Shown here one piece after another: positions 21,990 through 35,445 of a stretch of DNA of 64,000 nucleotides (positions within the stretch are counted from its first letter, which is position 1; every line of letters starts with the position of its first letter). The notes below the pieces were generated by a model that saw only the letters and a list, made by a program, of their open reading frames with translations, searched no databases and was not told the origin of the DNA. This DNA is from Drosophila miranda (Eukaryota; Arthropoda; Insecta; Diptera; Drosophilidae), in assembly GCF_003369915.1 (NCBI RefSeq), contig NC_046673.1:10772001-10836000 (forward strand), written 5' to 3'. The position numbers and the translations under genes were made by a program.

Positions 21990-24900
21990 ATGTTTAGTCC
22001 GGAATATGAGAAGCGCATCCTGAAGCACTGCAGTCCGGTGGCACGTAATCTGTTTGATAATTTGGAATCGTCGACCACACCGACATCGCTGGATCGTTTC
22101 ATACCATGCAGGTGAGTGCAGTGAGTGATTAGTAGACTGAGTAGAAAGCAAAGACCGAGAGAGAGAGAACTCTGTCGAGCTCAATGAACTCTTGCAGTCT
22201 TTGAGCCCGTTATTCGTTATGCTACGTCATCTTTTCCGCTTTGAAATTTTATGCAGAAAAACGTGAGAGAATAAAGAAAATTTCCAGTCGCCGACGCGTT
22301 TGATACCCTGACCAGATCCAATCTGAAAGAACTAAGCTTTGGCCCACAACAGAAGTGGTTCCCATATAGACTTTGATTCGCGATTGATGAATGGCAGTCT
22401 CCTTTTGAGGAGAAATCTGCAAAAATAATGAGAACAGGATCTTTATCCTCTCCTTGTTGCAGCCTCCCCATCAAAGAGTATTTCAATTTTGCTGGAGGAA
22501 GAGAATGTGGGTGAGGGGCACCTCACTATGGTCTATGCTGGCCCCATGAATTTCCCGACTCGCTGCGCCTCGTTGGGGCTATAACGGTTACTCTCTGTGC
22601 GCCCATAAAGAAACAACAGCAGCAGCTCTCTCGCCTGCTCTCTCTGTCGCTCTTTCTGTTGCTAATGAGTTCCGCGTAGAGAGCAGAGTAAAAGCGTAAC
22701 GAAGCGAGAACGAACGCAGAGAGCATTGTTCTAACAATAACAAAAATATTCAACTTCATGGGAAAAACAAGGAAATTTGAACTTTGGCTTTTGCTGAAGC
22801 AAACTTTTTTTTTTTTTGGTTGAAGAACGAGATATGACGAGTGATAGATAGAGAGAGGGAGAGAGCGGGAGAGGGTTCGCTGGAAGAGAAGAGAGTTCGC
22901 TCCGTGCATCGTAACTGCTTTCGTCGTAACTCATTTGTTAATTTGTGGAAACAAATGTCGAAGTTTTGTATTTCTTGAAAAGTGTAATTAGTGTTTCATC
23001 TGTTCCGTCTCGAAGGTCATACTGTGTTCATCGGCATCCTCCTGCACGTTTACACAATTAAGGGGTTCAGAGATTAGCTCTTTCGAAATGTGTTGTTCGT
23101 AATCTTTGATCAGCATTCCCCTCTGTAAATGAGATAATTTCTCGTTCTGTAGAAGATGGATCTTTATTTCTCCTAAATGGATCGATATCCAATCTCTCGC
23201 TATGTAAAAGCTCTCTTCCTGCCAGGTAGTATCGAGATCTAGTCTCTCGCTCGATTACAGCTAGTCTCTCTCTAAACTAAAAAGATCTAGAGCTTATCTC
23301 TCGCTATGTAAAAGCTCTCTTTGAACTGCCTGAAAATATATCGAGAAGCGGTCTCCAAAAAGATTGAGCCTTCCTTCAGGGACGCCTTCGGATCTCCCGC
23401 TACAATGTTGCCGCCGCACAACCTTTTCCGTTTTAATTGAATTGTCATTCGACCCTGCCATCCGGGACGTACATACCTCCATCACCTCCGTCCGCCTCTG
23501 TGGGGCACTGCTGTTGCTGCTGCTCATCCGCTCATCCGTTCATGAAATTTGATTTATTTGAGGTGGAAGTGAACACTTGAAATGCGTTTGTCAGATAATC
23601 AGAAACGGAGGGACCGACGCTTATTGCATTCGTAAACAGTTTTTCAACACGAAGAGTGCAATGCAATCCGTGGGGTGGGGCTGGGGCTGGGTCTGGCTCT
23701 GGGTCTGGAACTTGGGGGACAATGGGTTAGAATTCTCTCACACTTGGCCAAAATTTCATGGCAAATTATTAACGCTATTTGTTGTTGTTGCTATTTTTGT
23801 TGCTATTTTTGCGATATGTATTTTTTGTGCGAATTTTGCACAATTTGACCGTCAATAATTTTGTTTGCACGTTGCACACGTTTCTTATGTTTTTATGGGG
23901 CAAAAAAATAATAACAATACGCCGCCAGAGTGGGTTGGAATTTGAACGCGTTTGCATAAAATTATTTACTGCTGTCTGGGGAGGGGAACGAAATGATTTC
24001 GCAGCAAATTGAAACGAAGGTTTCCACGCTTCCATAAACATACACGGAAAAAGACAGCTCAATATCTTTGCCATATGCCATATCCATATCCACCCACCGA
24101 CCCACCGGCCGCTTGGGCATTACAATCTCACAAATAGGTCGTTGGGAGACTTATTTAGGACTAGTCTAGAAAGCGCTAAGATTGATTAGACGCTGGAATA
24201 GATGATAGATAAATGGTCTAGATAGTACAGATGACAGACAGAAGGTATAGGATAGATGATATACAAATATTTTGTGAACTAGCTCTGCCCTGCCACGTTT
24301 CGCCGTGGCGCAAAATGCGGTAGCACGGCGCAAACATTTCTTATAAGATTTATTTTTCAATACTTGCGGGTACACAATATTCCATTCCCGATCCTGCCAT
24401 CTACAGTTGATCTTCTCTCCTTCTCGATGTTGCCTGCTACACCTCTGGAGGCTTAGTCTGTTCCTCCTCGATCCTTCTCTGTTGCTGTACCCTAGATGCT
24501 AAGTCTGTTTCTCAATCGTAGCATGATATGATCTATATGATATGATAGATGGATAGATAGCTGAATGGATAGATAGATGAATGGATAGATAGATTAATGG
24601 ATCGATAGCTAAATGGATGGATAGATAAGTGGATAGGTAGATAAGTGGATAGATAGATTAATGGATAGATAGATAAGTGGATAGGTAGATAAATGGATGG
24701 ATAGATAAGTGGATATATAGAGAAATGGATAGACAGATAAGTGAATAGATAACACAGTCGTTGAAATCTTTAAAATCACTTCCAACTCCTGGTCGGCCTC
24801 TGATCGTATAAGTTGTAGGGAATGTAGGGAATGTGTCCGTTCGTCACTGGGAAATTTCTACCACGAATCAATACGAGTATCATTTGCAGTAATCCGAATG

Positions 24901-27900
24901 GACGAATGGACAATTCGTTCATGGGAGATTTATACTGCACTTCAACGTCTACACTTGAACTATAGGAGATTAGAGAACATTGCAGAATGAAAGATATAGT
25001 TATACTAAAAATAGGGAAATGTCTGTCTAGTGTTGCCCTGTTCTTTTGCCACTGTGTAGCCGTAGCCGCGTCCGTATCACCATACGAATACAATTAATTC
25101 TTTTTCCAATTAACATTTTAATTTAATTCGTTCTTTCCTCTCGTGTGCTGCAGGGCCAACAACAATTGGCAGACAAACTTTGCGTCGATCAACAAGTCGA
25201 ATGATAACTCACCACAGACGAGCAAGAAGCAGCGGGACTGTGGGGAGACGGCACGCGATAGTCTGGCCTATTCGTGTCTCTTGAAGAACGAGCTCCTGGG
25301 CACGGCCATCGATGATGTGAAGACCGCCGGTGAGGAGCGCAACGAGAATGCCTATACGCCAGCAGCAAAGCGGAGTCTCTTCAAATATCAATCCCCCACA
25401 AAGCAGGTGAGTGTGAGTCTCCGCATATCCCCCCATTTCCCATGGTCCCCCAGTGAACCCAGTGAACTGAACTTGAACCCCGAACTCTTTGTGAAGCAGC
25501 TCGGTAGAGAGCGCTCTGTCGTGTCTCTTGATTGGCGGCGGTGTACTGTGTGTATCTGTGGCGATCGCAGAATGCATTTAATTGAATTTGCAGTCGGTGC
25601 TAATTGGATTGACCGGTGGCCCGGTGGTCGGCTCTAATTTTTCCCAGACGCAAAAGTTGAATGAACCGAAGGCAAAGCTTGGCCCGACAACGCAACCTTC
25701 AAGTCTTTCTTTCTATCTGTAGAATCCTGTCTGAAAGCTCTGGCGAGAGCTTTCTCTCTGTTCAGTTTAGATTTCATGCGGCAGTGCCCCTCGGTCAGCT
25801 CTCTTTCGTAGTTATCCCACTCTCTACTGCTTTTGGTATTTTCCCTTCAAGTCTTATATGATTCCTTCCCGAATTCAAGTCCTGTCTCGTGTTTTAGCTC
25901 TCATTCCTTTGGATCATCCTCTACTTCTCTTCCCTTAATTTCTGCCATTGCTTTTCTTGTGGAAAGTTGCTGGAAAAGCCTTGGACAACAGGTCTTCGTC
26001 TCTCCGTTTCTCTCATTTCGTTTCTATTGATCACGGATTCCCATATCCATGGGGATAGATAGACTGCTGAGACCGGTAACCGGTTTTTTGGCTGAAAATT
26101 GTTTTGCTTTTGGCCTAGGCCTAGGCCTAAGCCTAAGTCAAGACCAGAGTCCGAGGGAAAAGTTGTTCAACCAAAACTGAAACCTCGAGGTTAACACACT
26201 TTGATTTCAATGTGCGTGATGCTGCTGCTCTCTTTCGTATCTTTACGGACAGACAAACAGACAGATAGATCTATCTATCTTTCTATCTATTTCTGATGTG
26301 TGCTATTGCCACAGCCGTTTCCATTGTTCACAGTTGGTTCCCATCTATGGACTGATTGTTCAAGTGTTCAAGGGTCAAAACCGAAAACGAAAAAAAAACT
26401 GTTGCCACTTGTCTTGTAGATTCGGGTCATCATCATTCGTAATTATTTTGACTGAAATCCTGACATATTTGCCCGCTTAACAGATTTATGTTTCTTCAAT
26501 TGCGCTGACCATTTGCTTAGGCTGCCTCTCGCTCTTGCCCTGCGCCCTTCTCTCTCTCTCTCTCTCTCTCAGCGACTATTGCTTTGACTAATTTTTGACA
26601 GTTGACACGTTGCCGGATGACAGCAGAAGCAACCGCCACCAAAAGCCCACAACAAAAAGAGCATTCCCCGCTGAATGGGAAACAAACAAGTGAGAAATTC
26701 AATGAAAGACAAAAGCGTGGAGCACATAAGAAAACACATTTGGAAATACTCTCACTCTATGTCTCTGCCCCTGAGGGGTGAGTAGATCATGATCTAAAGA
26801 TCAGCAGAATATAGTTGGAATAATGCTCATAGATAGATGTCTAAGGATGTCTAAGAAATCTGCCCTTTGAAGGACATCAGAGGACAAATATCAGACACAT
26901 TGATGCGCTGTACAAATTTCCCATAAGCGATAGTGATCTCATGGCAGAAAAAGCCCAAAAGAAAGACTTGGACTTGGACACTATTCCCCTAATCGATGAT
27001 TATAGATCATATTTTCGAATCCATGCACACGATTTCTTAATGAAAACTGAGACTATAATTCGTTGGAATGCAGAGAACTACAATTTTCAGATGAGGAACA
27101 AAAGCTGTCCAAAAATAGATCGGGAAGTAGTTCGTTGGCTGCATCGTCATGCAGCAGTGCCCATCGGCCATAATATCTGGTGGCCAAAAAGGAAGGGTAT
27201 ACCCCATGTAGCAGTGTGGACTGCACACCGAATCGAATCGAACCGGACCATGGCGATGCCGATGCCGATGCCGATGGCGATGGCATGCCAGCCAGCATCT
27301 ACTATCTACTTCAACTACTACTTCAGTGGTCTAAAACGACACTTGAGTCAATAGCTGTGGAGATCTGTGTGGCGACGGCGGCTGTGTACTCGTTTAACCC
27401 CAATGGATGCCAAATGGAATATAAGAAGGAGTAGGAGAAGAGTGGAGAGTGGAGAGTGGGGGTCTAACAAATAGAGAGGTTTCCGTTGCTTTGGTTTTTT
27501 GGTCAAATGTTTGGCAACTGTCGAATGATTCCGATGGCTTTTGGGCCACAATCACTCACTCCATTCAGCCATTGAAATCTTTGGCCATTCATCTACATCA
27601 CGCCCCCACAATTAACACGACTATATCTATATATCTATCTCCGTGGGCCACACCCCAGTCTGCCCGTGCTGAAGCCCATGCGGGGGCTTCGGGTGCCTTC
27701 CTTCCTCTCATAAGAGTCATAACAAATAATATGTAATTCAATTATGTGCGGTCGCAAAGTTATTGTCATAAATAATGGGCGGTTGTTCTTCTGTCTGTCG
27801 GTTTGGTCGCTTTGGTCGCTTTGGGGCACACTGCCATCCAGCCCCACCGTTTCTCTGCCACACGTATCGCCCCACGAGGCGTTGTACCCCACAACAGTAG

Positions 27901-29632
27901 TTGGCCACGAAAAATAAATGGTCTCAACACTTTTTTGGACATTTGCTATTGTTTTGATTGGACCTCTGGGGGATTGGCAATCCCTCAATTGCTTTGGGCT
28001 TTTGGGGATTCATTAAGAATGCTGAATATTGCTATTCTCTGGGCACTTTGAGGGCGTGTTCTAGGATGGAATACATTCATTATAGGCATCTAATTGAGTA
28101 TGATAGATGGCCTATGATCTATCATGTTAAATTATGATATCAATCCGATAATGTATGATCTCGTTGATAAAAGAAGCCAAGCCGAGAAGCCCTGCTGCAA
28201 GACGATATTTAATGTGGTTTTTTGCACTTTTTTGAAGTTCTATTGAGTGAATGCCTCGACCGAGGGGCGCTGCAGCATGTCGCGTGACCTCTAATGTGGA
28301 TTTATGTTTTTGGTGGCCGAATCCAAACGCATTCTGGTCTCTGCTTGTCTAATAATTCTTTCGCTTATTTCTTGTGAATCTTCACTCAGGGTTCTGCACG
28401 ATCCAACAAGAATTTTAAGCTTGTACTAAAATAAAAAATTAATAAAAATAAAAACCATCACAAACCACCACACCCCTCGCCCGATTATTTCGTGCACCTG
28501 TTCATTCCCCCCATTCTTTATGTGTCGTGTCCGACCATTTCGAATAGCCATTAAGAGAATTATAGAAAAAACCACTCTCCACATGGGCCCAAAAAAAACC
28601 AACAAAAATCTGGTCGTTTTTATTGTTTGTTGAATCTTTTTTTTTATTATAATTATTAATTTATGCAGCAGACATTTGCATTAACATCGCATTAACGATG
28701 ACTATTTTCGTGGTGGTGCCTGCTCCTGCTGCTGCTGGGGGCTCTACCTCTGGCGGTGCCTTCCCAGTGATTAAGTTGGTCCGAGATCGCGACAGGTTCA
28801 AATTACCATTAACATAGCTCTCCCTCTCTATCCTCCACCTCACTGTCTGTGGATTCACGCTCTTTTATTAACATTGTTTGGGGGAGCTTGGGCTTCTCTA
28901 CCAGCTCCCCAGTCCCCCCCCCCTTTTCTCATACTGTTCTCGGATCTTCGCTGGTTGGTTGTTTATTTGTTTAATTTATAAGCTTGTGCCCCAAGCGCCG
29001 CCCACAGACCCAGACCCAGAGAGAGAGGAAGGCTGTCAGATTTTCTTCCAACGCCACGGTTGATACCCTTGACAGATCGGTAGGCTAATCGGTATGGGTG
29101 GTGTTTTTTGGTGTTTAAAGCTTGAGATTTATATTCTGCATAGCAGTGATCCATAAAAGAATGATTCGCTATGCAAATTTCCCATAAGTAAGCGGCCCCA
29201 ACATCAACAAAAAGGAAATACATTCTGTGCCTCAAAACCAGAATACAAATTAAAGAGGGGTATAACAAAAAAAAAAGAGGCAGTATCGTTTGAGTAGAGG
29301 TACAAACAAAAAAACAAATGCCGGCCGGCAAGCTAAAAAATTAGAATTTTTTGTTCGAATGAATGAATGAATGAGGCCTGTGCTTGAGTGCACTGTGAAG
29401 TACAGTACCCACCGCTGTTAGCTATCAGAGAGAGAGAAAGAGAGAACAAATCAACCGCCGAAAAAGCATTACTAACACGAAAGAAGGCCTACAAAAAGGA
29501 GAGGCAAAATGCGTGAGGGCCAGAGGGTAATTTCTATTCGATTTTAAGGGCCGAAGTTGTAGATACTCTTGTATATCGATTTTTACTAACTATCGACAGA
29601 AAATTGCTGTCAAAGCCGATTAGTGGAAGCAT

Positions 29633-29666
<34 letters not shown>

Positions 29667-32600
29667 GAGGAGGGGAAAGGCTAAGCAGACCGCGCATCTC
29701 TCAATTTTGCTTTCACTTTCCATGAGATACATATGGTGGTTGTGTGTGTGTGTGTGTGTGTGTAGAAAGGGCATCCAAAAAATGTTGTTTGCGTTTTGGA
29801 AAAGATTTGAATCAGTTACAAGCTTTTGGATTTCCTTTTGCCATTTGTCAGAGAGGTTGCTACTACTACAGATAAACATCGCCCGTACATGCCCCGTTCT
29901 CCACTGCCCCTCCGCCTGTACTTGAGCTTCACGCGTTTTAACAATTGAATTTCTAATAGGCTTACCAACAGTCCAGTCCCCCCGTCTCTTCGCTTTTTTC
30001 GGTGGCATCGAAAAACATTTAAATTTAATGGCAGTTGCTTGTACGCTTTATGGGACGATGGGGCTATTTTAACTGCTTTTCAGTGTGTAACATTCCACAG
30101 AAAAATGGTTTGGAAGCACAAAGGCCCGAAAAGAGAGCCATTAAATATACCCTTCAGGAAAATATGGGTATTGTGGGTTATATACATATATTTTCGATCA
30201 TAAAAGCGATTAAGGTTAAGGGAAAATCTGTTGAGTATATCATGGAACGATCTTTGGTAATTGTATTCCTATTTCCATTCCATAAATGGAATGTATCCCT
30301 GACATGTGAAGTTTCTTGATGATCATATTCCTTGATGATCTACCACTGTCAGAGGAAGTCTCGCCAAAAACTACGCTAGTTAAGATTTATTTTTCTAATA
30401 ATTTAGCAGAGCCATTTAATGAGTCGAAAGGGTATCTAAAAGCATTCCTTTCCATTCATGGTTTTTTGGGTTTTTTTTTTTGCGTGTATTTTTGTGGTTT
30501 TTTTTAAGTGTAAAGTGAGACCATTAAAGGTCTCTACACACACGCACAAAGTCTATCTGAAAACAAAATTGTAATTAAGAGTCTGTTTGTCTCATCTGTG
30601 GCTCTCTTCTCCCCCGCCGTCTCCCTATCGCATGTTAATTGAATTAAATTTTAATTTGTTAAACGAATTAAGAGTCTTGGTATGACGTCTGTCTAGATGG
30701 TATGGGGCATTTGGCATGAGGAGGGGTTACCTCTTCAGCCAAACAGGTCAAAGCTCCCTCGTGTTTTCCTTCTTTCTTTTTTTTTGACTTATCTTTTGGA
30801 GGGGCGAAAACCGACTTTTTTGGGATGGAGATTGTAATGGGGTGGGGTGGGGTGGGGTGGGGTGTGGTATACTTGTGTTTGTCGGGATGTTTGCTCTCTT
30901 TTTATCGGAGAACGGAATCGTGAAACGCGTGGAACCTGACCAAATACCCAAACACACAATGACAAATGCTATTCGAAATGATTCAGATACCGATGATGGA
31001 TGAATGGACAGGAATGGAATGGAAAGGTGGATGATGTAAGCGATAGAGAGTTCTATAGAAAAGGTGAACAAAATGTAACTAGTTTTCTGCTGGCGTGTGG
31101 GTTGTATCTGTTTTTGACACCAAGCGAAGCAAATGTGCGGGGGAAAAAAGAAAAAAAATTTAAATAATGATCTCCGTGCTCCATAACTTCTCTGCAATAA
31201 ACTACCTTTCACTCGAAAGCCACTCACCGCACGCCATGCAGTTGCACGAAATATTAACTCACTAACCACTGAGCTAATTGTACCTCTCTCACTTCCACTC
31301 AAAAAGCATGCCAATAACCAATAACGGTTTCTACAGCTCCCTACTGCCACTCACAACACTCCTTTTCCTCCCATTTCCACTCAAGAAGCCTCGTTCCAGC
31401 AGCTCGTAGTGCTCTCTCTTCCACTCATTCATGATAGCACCATTTAGCTCCCTACTTCCACTCAAGAGCCGCTCTTTACTCTCGTACTCTCTGTTTCGTT
31501 TCCACTGATTTACGCCTCCCCCCACTCCCGTGGCTGTTACTACTCATCTCTCGCTCTTTCTCTAGGAGTACATGTATGGAGATTGCATTCAATTAACAGT
31601 TAAGCCAGAAAAACATCAAAAGCAGCAGCAAGCTCTTCTTTCATCTTCTTCTTTTGCTTTGCATTGCACTCGTAGGCACGCACAATTTTGCCTTAGATTG
31701 CGTGTTGTCTTTCCCACCGCCGCCCCGTAGTTTACGCATTTTACGCATTTTAAATGCGAACATTGCGTAAGTGGTCGCGCGTCTTCTGCTGCTGCTGCTG
31801 CTGCTACTAGATTGGGAAGGTGGATGGGTAGGTGGGGAAAAAGGGCCTAGGGGTAGGCGTGTACGCATACGCATACGCTTAACACACATTCTGCTCGCAT
31901 TTTCTATACAAACACACAAAAATAAATGAAATAAAATTAAATTGTATAGAGTGCTCCCCGAAGTGTGGCACCCAAGTGGAAGGAAGGGAAGGGGCCCGGA
32001 ATTGGAATGCGTGCCAAATGTAAATTGAAATGCCAGTTAGTAATAGTTTCCGTTGCTTGTGGGAGCTCTGCTCTGCGAAGCATTGCTGGGTGTGGGGGTG
32101 AAGGGGAGAGTCGCGGTCATTGCTTTTAGCACCGAGGCGTTAATTGCCGCCCCAAGTACGCTCGAGGCAAACAAAACCAGCGACTACCTTTTTTCCAATG
32201 CCCATAGATACGAAATTGGTATAAATTTGCTTTGGTAATTTATCGGGCGACTGCAACTGGAACGCCAGCTCGCTGATGAAAGAAAGACCACCGCTAAGAA
32301 ACAAAAACACCATAATAGCCATCTTGCTCACACTCTCTTTTGGTCTTCTCTTCTCTTGTTTTGCAGGATTACAATGGCGAATGCCCATACTCGTTGTCGC
32401 CGGTGAGCGCCAAGAGCCAGAAGCTACTGCGTTCGCCCCGGAAGGCCACACGCAAGATCTCTCGCATTCCATTCAAGGTGCTGGACGCACCGGAGCTGCA
32501 GGATGATTTCTATTTGAATCTGGTCGATTGGTCCTCGCAGAATGTCCTTGCCGTGGGCCTGGGTAGCTGTGTCTATCTATGGAGTGCCTGCACCAGTCAG

Positions 32601-33492
32601 GTGAGTCCTTAAAACCAACCTCCAAGAGGAATCCCCACTAATGTTCTTATGTTTCTTTCGTTAGGTGACACGCCTGTGTGATCTCAGTCCGGATTCAAAC
32701 ACCGTGACCTCGGTGTCGTGGAACGAGCGGGGTAATACAGTCGCCGTGGGCACCCATCATGGCTATGTGACCGTTTGGGACGTGGCCGCCAATAAGCAGA
32801 TAAACAAACTCAATGGCCATTCGGCCCGCGTGGGTGCTTTGGCCTGGAACAGTGACATCCTGTCGAGTGGATCGCGCGACCGTTGGATCATCCAGCGCGA
32901 CACGCGCACACCACAACTCCAGTCCGAACGCCGCCTGGCCGGCCACCGTCAGGAGGTGTGCGGCCTCAAGTGGTCGCCCGATAACCAGTACCTGGCCAGC
33001 GGCGGCAACGACAATCGCCTGTATGTGTGGAACCAGCACTCGGTGAGTCCCGTGCAATCGTACACGGAGCACATGGCCGCTGTGAAGGCCATTGCCTGGT
33101 CGCCGCACCATCACGGACTGCTGGCCAGCGGCGGCGGGACGGCAGATCGTTGCATTCGATTCTGGAACACGCTGACCGGCCAGCCCATGCAGTGCGTGGA
33201 CACTGGGTCGCAGGTGTGCAATCTGGCCTGGTCCAAGCACTCCTCGGAGCTGGTCTCCACGCACGGCTACTCCCAGAACCAGATACTGGTGTGGAAGTAC
33301 CCATCGCTGACGCAGGTGGCCAAATTGACTGGTCATTCGTACCGTGTGCTCTATCTGGCGCTCAGTCCCGATGGCGAGGCCATTGTCACGGGCGCCGGCG
33401 ATGAAACGCTGCGCTTCTGGAACGTGTTCAGCAAGGCGCGCAGCCAGAAGGAGAACAAGTCTGTCCTTAACTTGTTTGCAAACATCAGATAG
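21990..33492 (+). CDS. fzr: Fizzy-related (Cdh1), activator of the anaphase-promoting complex
   Basis: Coding exons are 21,990-22,111, 25,154-25,406, 32,367-32,600 and 32,665-33,492. All junctions are GT-AG and in phase, giving 478 residues, the length I recall for D. melanogaster Fzr. Seen in the product: the N-terminal C-box DRFIPCR (residues 35-41) that contacts the APC/C, a basic serine-rich linker with CDK-type SP/TP sites, seven WD40 repeats from about residue 165 to 465 that bind D-box and KEN substrates, and the C-terminal Ile-Arg tail that docks on Cdc27. Fzr drives cyclin destruction in G1 and entry into endocycles. Introns are long (3.0 and 7.0 kb) except the last (64 bp). The start codon opens the conserved N-terminus MFSPEYEKRILKH. 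Confidence 0.97.
22112..25153 (+). other. fzr: fzr intron 1
   Basis: 3.0 kb with no additional coding exon seen. Contents include a GA-rich run at about 22,838-22,875, a repeated 25-mer at 23,193-23,217 and 23,297-23,321, and a long imperfect GATA/GATG array at 24,534-24,752. The CTGCAG acceptor at 25,153 follows a pyrimidine tract. Confidence 0.7.
24534..24752. repeat. Imperfect (GATA)/(GATG) tetranucleotide array
   Basis: About 220 bp of GGATAGATAGAT-type units with variants in register, inside fzr intron 1. Shorter GATAGAT runs flank it at 24,190-24,260. Confidence 0.9.
29634..29664. repeat. (TC)n microsatellite
   Basis: Uninterrupted CT dinucleotide run in fzr intron 2, followed 75 bp later by a (TG)n run at 29,740-29,763. 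Confidence 0.95.
30838..30864. repeat. (GGGGT)n run, possible G-quadruplex
   Basis: Five successive GGGGT units on the transcribed (plus) strand, within fzr intron 2. Confidence 0.85.
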
Positions 33493-34499
33493 ATTCTACA
33501 CGACACCAAACGGCACCGCACCACACCACACCACACACCACTTATACAGACACATACACCATTCGCCATCATGTTGTGTGGGGGCTTGTTGGCCATGTTG
33601 GGGGACCAGCACACTGCCACGAAGACTGAGAGAGGCGCCAAAGGCAACCAAAACAAAAACGAAACCAACAAAAACCACACCAAGCAACAAAACTAGCAGC
33701 CAATCAATCAATCAAATCAAGCAAGGAAGCAACCAAGCCGACGATAAGCAAGCAATGAAATCGAGTAGAGATTTACCAAAATTTTATGTTAACATTATTG
33801 TAAAGTGTTCATTTAGTTACGGATTTCTGTTATATGAGAGAGAGCAGGATATATGGCATCTTGTGTGGTACAGTGCATCTCCAGACAGATGACCAGTCTC
33901 TCAATCGTTCATTTGCTTATCCGCTAAAAAAGTCCTTTTGTTCAATTCATCATCTTTCTGGTCGCCACAATAAACCAAATTATCCAACAAGCAGCAATGG
34001 AAACAGCAACAGTAACAATAAAAGAGAACTAACACCAATCAATAGCTTATAGTCTATAGTCCTTAGTTTAAGAGTCTCTGTATAGAAATGGTCTAACATT
34101 TAGCAACATTTATAAGAACAAGTAGAGGGCAATCGATGAGAACTCCCAAGGCAAAACAAGAACAGAACTGAAACCGAACCAAGTCTAAGCCTAAATTTTG
34201 GTTTGTAATTCGTAAAAAAAAAAAGCAAACCTGTATCTCGCTATAACTTTAGAATTTTTGTTGGCTCTCCTATTTTTTTGCTTAATTGGGTAAACATTAT
34301 TCTTAAGACATTGGATACAACTATATATGTACATATATATATGTAGATATATATATACATTTTATTTTTTTTTTGCATAGCCTCTAAGATATAATTCCCC
34401 GCAATAGCATACTATTCGCCGTATGCATTTGCTTTTTTCTAGAACACCCTCACAACAAAACAAAACACACACATTTATACACTATGTATATTAAATAAA
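33493..34499 (+). other. fzr: fzr 3' untranslated region with candidate poly(A) signals
   Basis: AT-rich sequence with AATAAA at 33,969-33,974 and 34,494-34,499. The second, preceded by a T/A-rich stretch, is a likely distal signal, giving a 3' UTR of about 1 kb. A third AATAAA-like site lies near 34,660. Confidence 0.5.
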
Positions 34500-34884
34500 C
34501 TTATACAATTTTAAAATGTGCCCCAATGTGTAAAAAGGCCTTTGATTTCTGTAAATATCAGCACGAAACGGTTCATAAACTGAAACTTTTCCATGATCGA
34601 GAGGCCGTGTATTTTCTTTATTCCCAGCTATCTCCACACCACACTCTATTGTGTACTCAATAAATGCATACAATTTCTATATATTATGCGCCCCCCAAAC
34701 CCCCAACATTTTGTGGTTCTTAATCGATGGAGGGATAATATCCTAGCTGATCGATTGCTATACATATGAGAGGTGGTTTTTTTTTTTGGTGCATTTATAA
34801 CATTTCACTGAGGATTTGAAATAATTAATGTTACGAGAGTGCCTTACATCCGATTCAGTGGCCAATTTGTAGGGAATTGAACAG

Positions 34885-35070
34885 AAAATTGGATGTGTGC
34901 AACACCCAGAAGGAATCGTTTCCGCTCACATAAAGTATCAATGAAAGAGTCGTCCGTCTGTAGCGGCGAGCTTTTGTCAGATATCGATTCGAAAATTTAC
35001 ATTTTGCATGTAGCTTACATGTCACATTGGACATACTGACTTATGCTACCGGGTATAAACGCGACAAGGG
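34885..35070 (+). repeat. Degenerate DINE-1 fragment
   Basis: It contains the AGAAGGAATCGTTTCCG and CATAAAGTAT blocks, then jumps by internal deletion to the terminal CATACTGACTTA...CGGGTATA end, as in the copy at 13,787-14,850. Confidence 0.75.
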
Positions 35071-35096
35071 CCGCGGCTCACAACGTTTCCGTTCGG

Positions 35097-35445
35097 TCTA
35101 CCCGATATAGGGTATATTAGAGTTCTGGGGAAGGAAGCTCGGAAAGAAGCGTTTCCGCCCCCATAAAGTATATATTCTTGATCAGCATCATATCCAAGTC
35201 TGTCTGTCCGTCTTATTTGACGCCTAGTTCTCAGAGACTATAAGAGCTATAGGAATCCATAATTCTGAAGATACAAGACAAGTAAAAACGCAGAGCAATA
35301 GAGAATGACTATATCTACCAGATTGCTGGATCAAATCGGGTTATTATTATAGCCAGAAGGAAAAAATCAATTTGCAGTGGCTACGCAGCGCGGCCATGCC
35401 GCTTACTCACTTTCTGTCTCTCTCTCACACACCCTTTTATGTGAA
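35097..35445 (+). repeat. Degenerate DINE-1 copy
   Basis: Starts TACCCGATATAGGGTATATTAG and continues through the CATAAAGTATATATTCTTGATCAGCATC-type block and the later AAAACGCAGA...GACTATATCTA block. It ends near the CTGTCTCTCTC stretch. It is older than the 13,787 copy, judging by indels and substitutions. Confidence 0.8.

Larger units (their letters stand above)
25407..32366 (+). other. fzr: fzr intron 2
   Basis: 7.0 kb with no supported coding exon. It contains many simple repeats: (TC)n at 26,548-26,570 and 29,634-29,664, (TG)n at 29,740-29,763, (GGGGT)n at 30,838-30,864 and (TGC)n near 31,786-31,804. It also holds a cluster of short CCACTCA motifs at 31,205-31,510. The acceptor TTTTGCAG at 32,366 is canonical. 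Confidence 0.65.

Noticed and set aside
24534-24752. Regular spaced repeats as a CRISPR array
   Set aside because: This is a GATA-type microsatellite in a eukaryotic intron, with no unique spacers.
30748-31350. 200-codon minus-strand frame in fzr intron 2
   Set aside because: It runs through T-rich and (ACCCC)n simple repeats, with no domain and no splice or conservation evidence.
32695-33336. Antisense 213-codon frame over the fzr WD40 exon
   Set aside because: A shadow frame caused by third-position GC bias of fzr.
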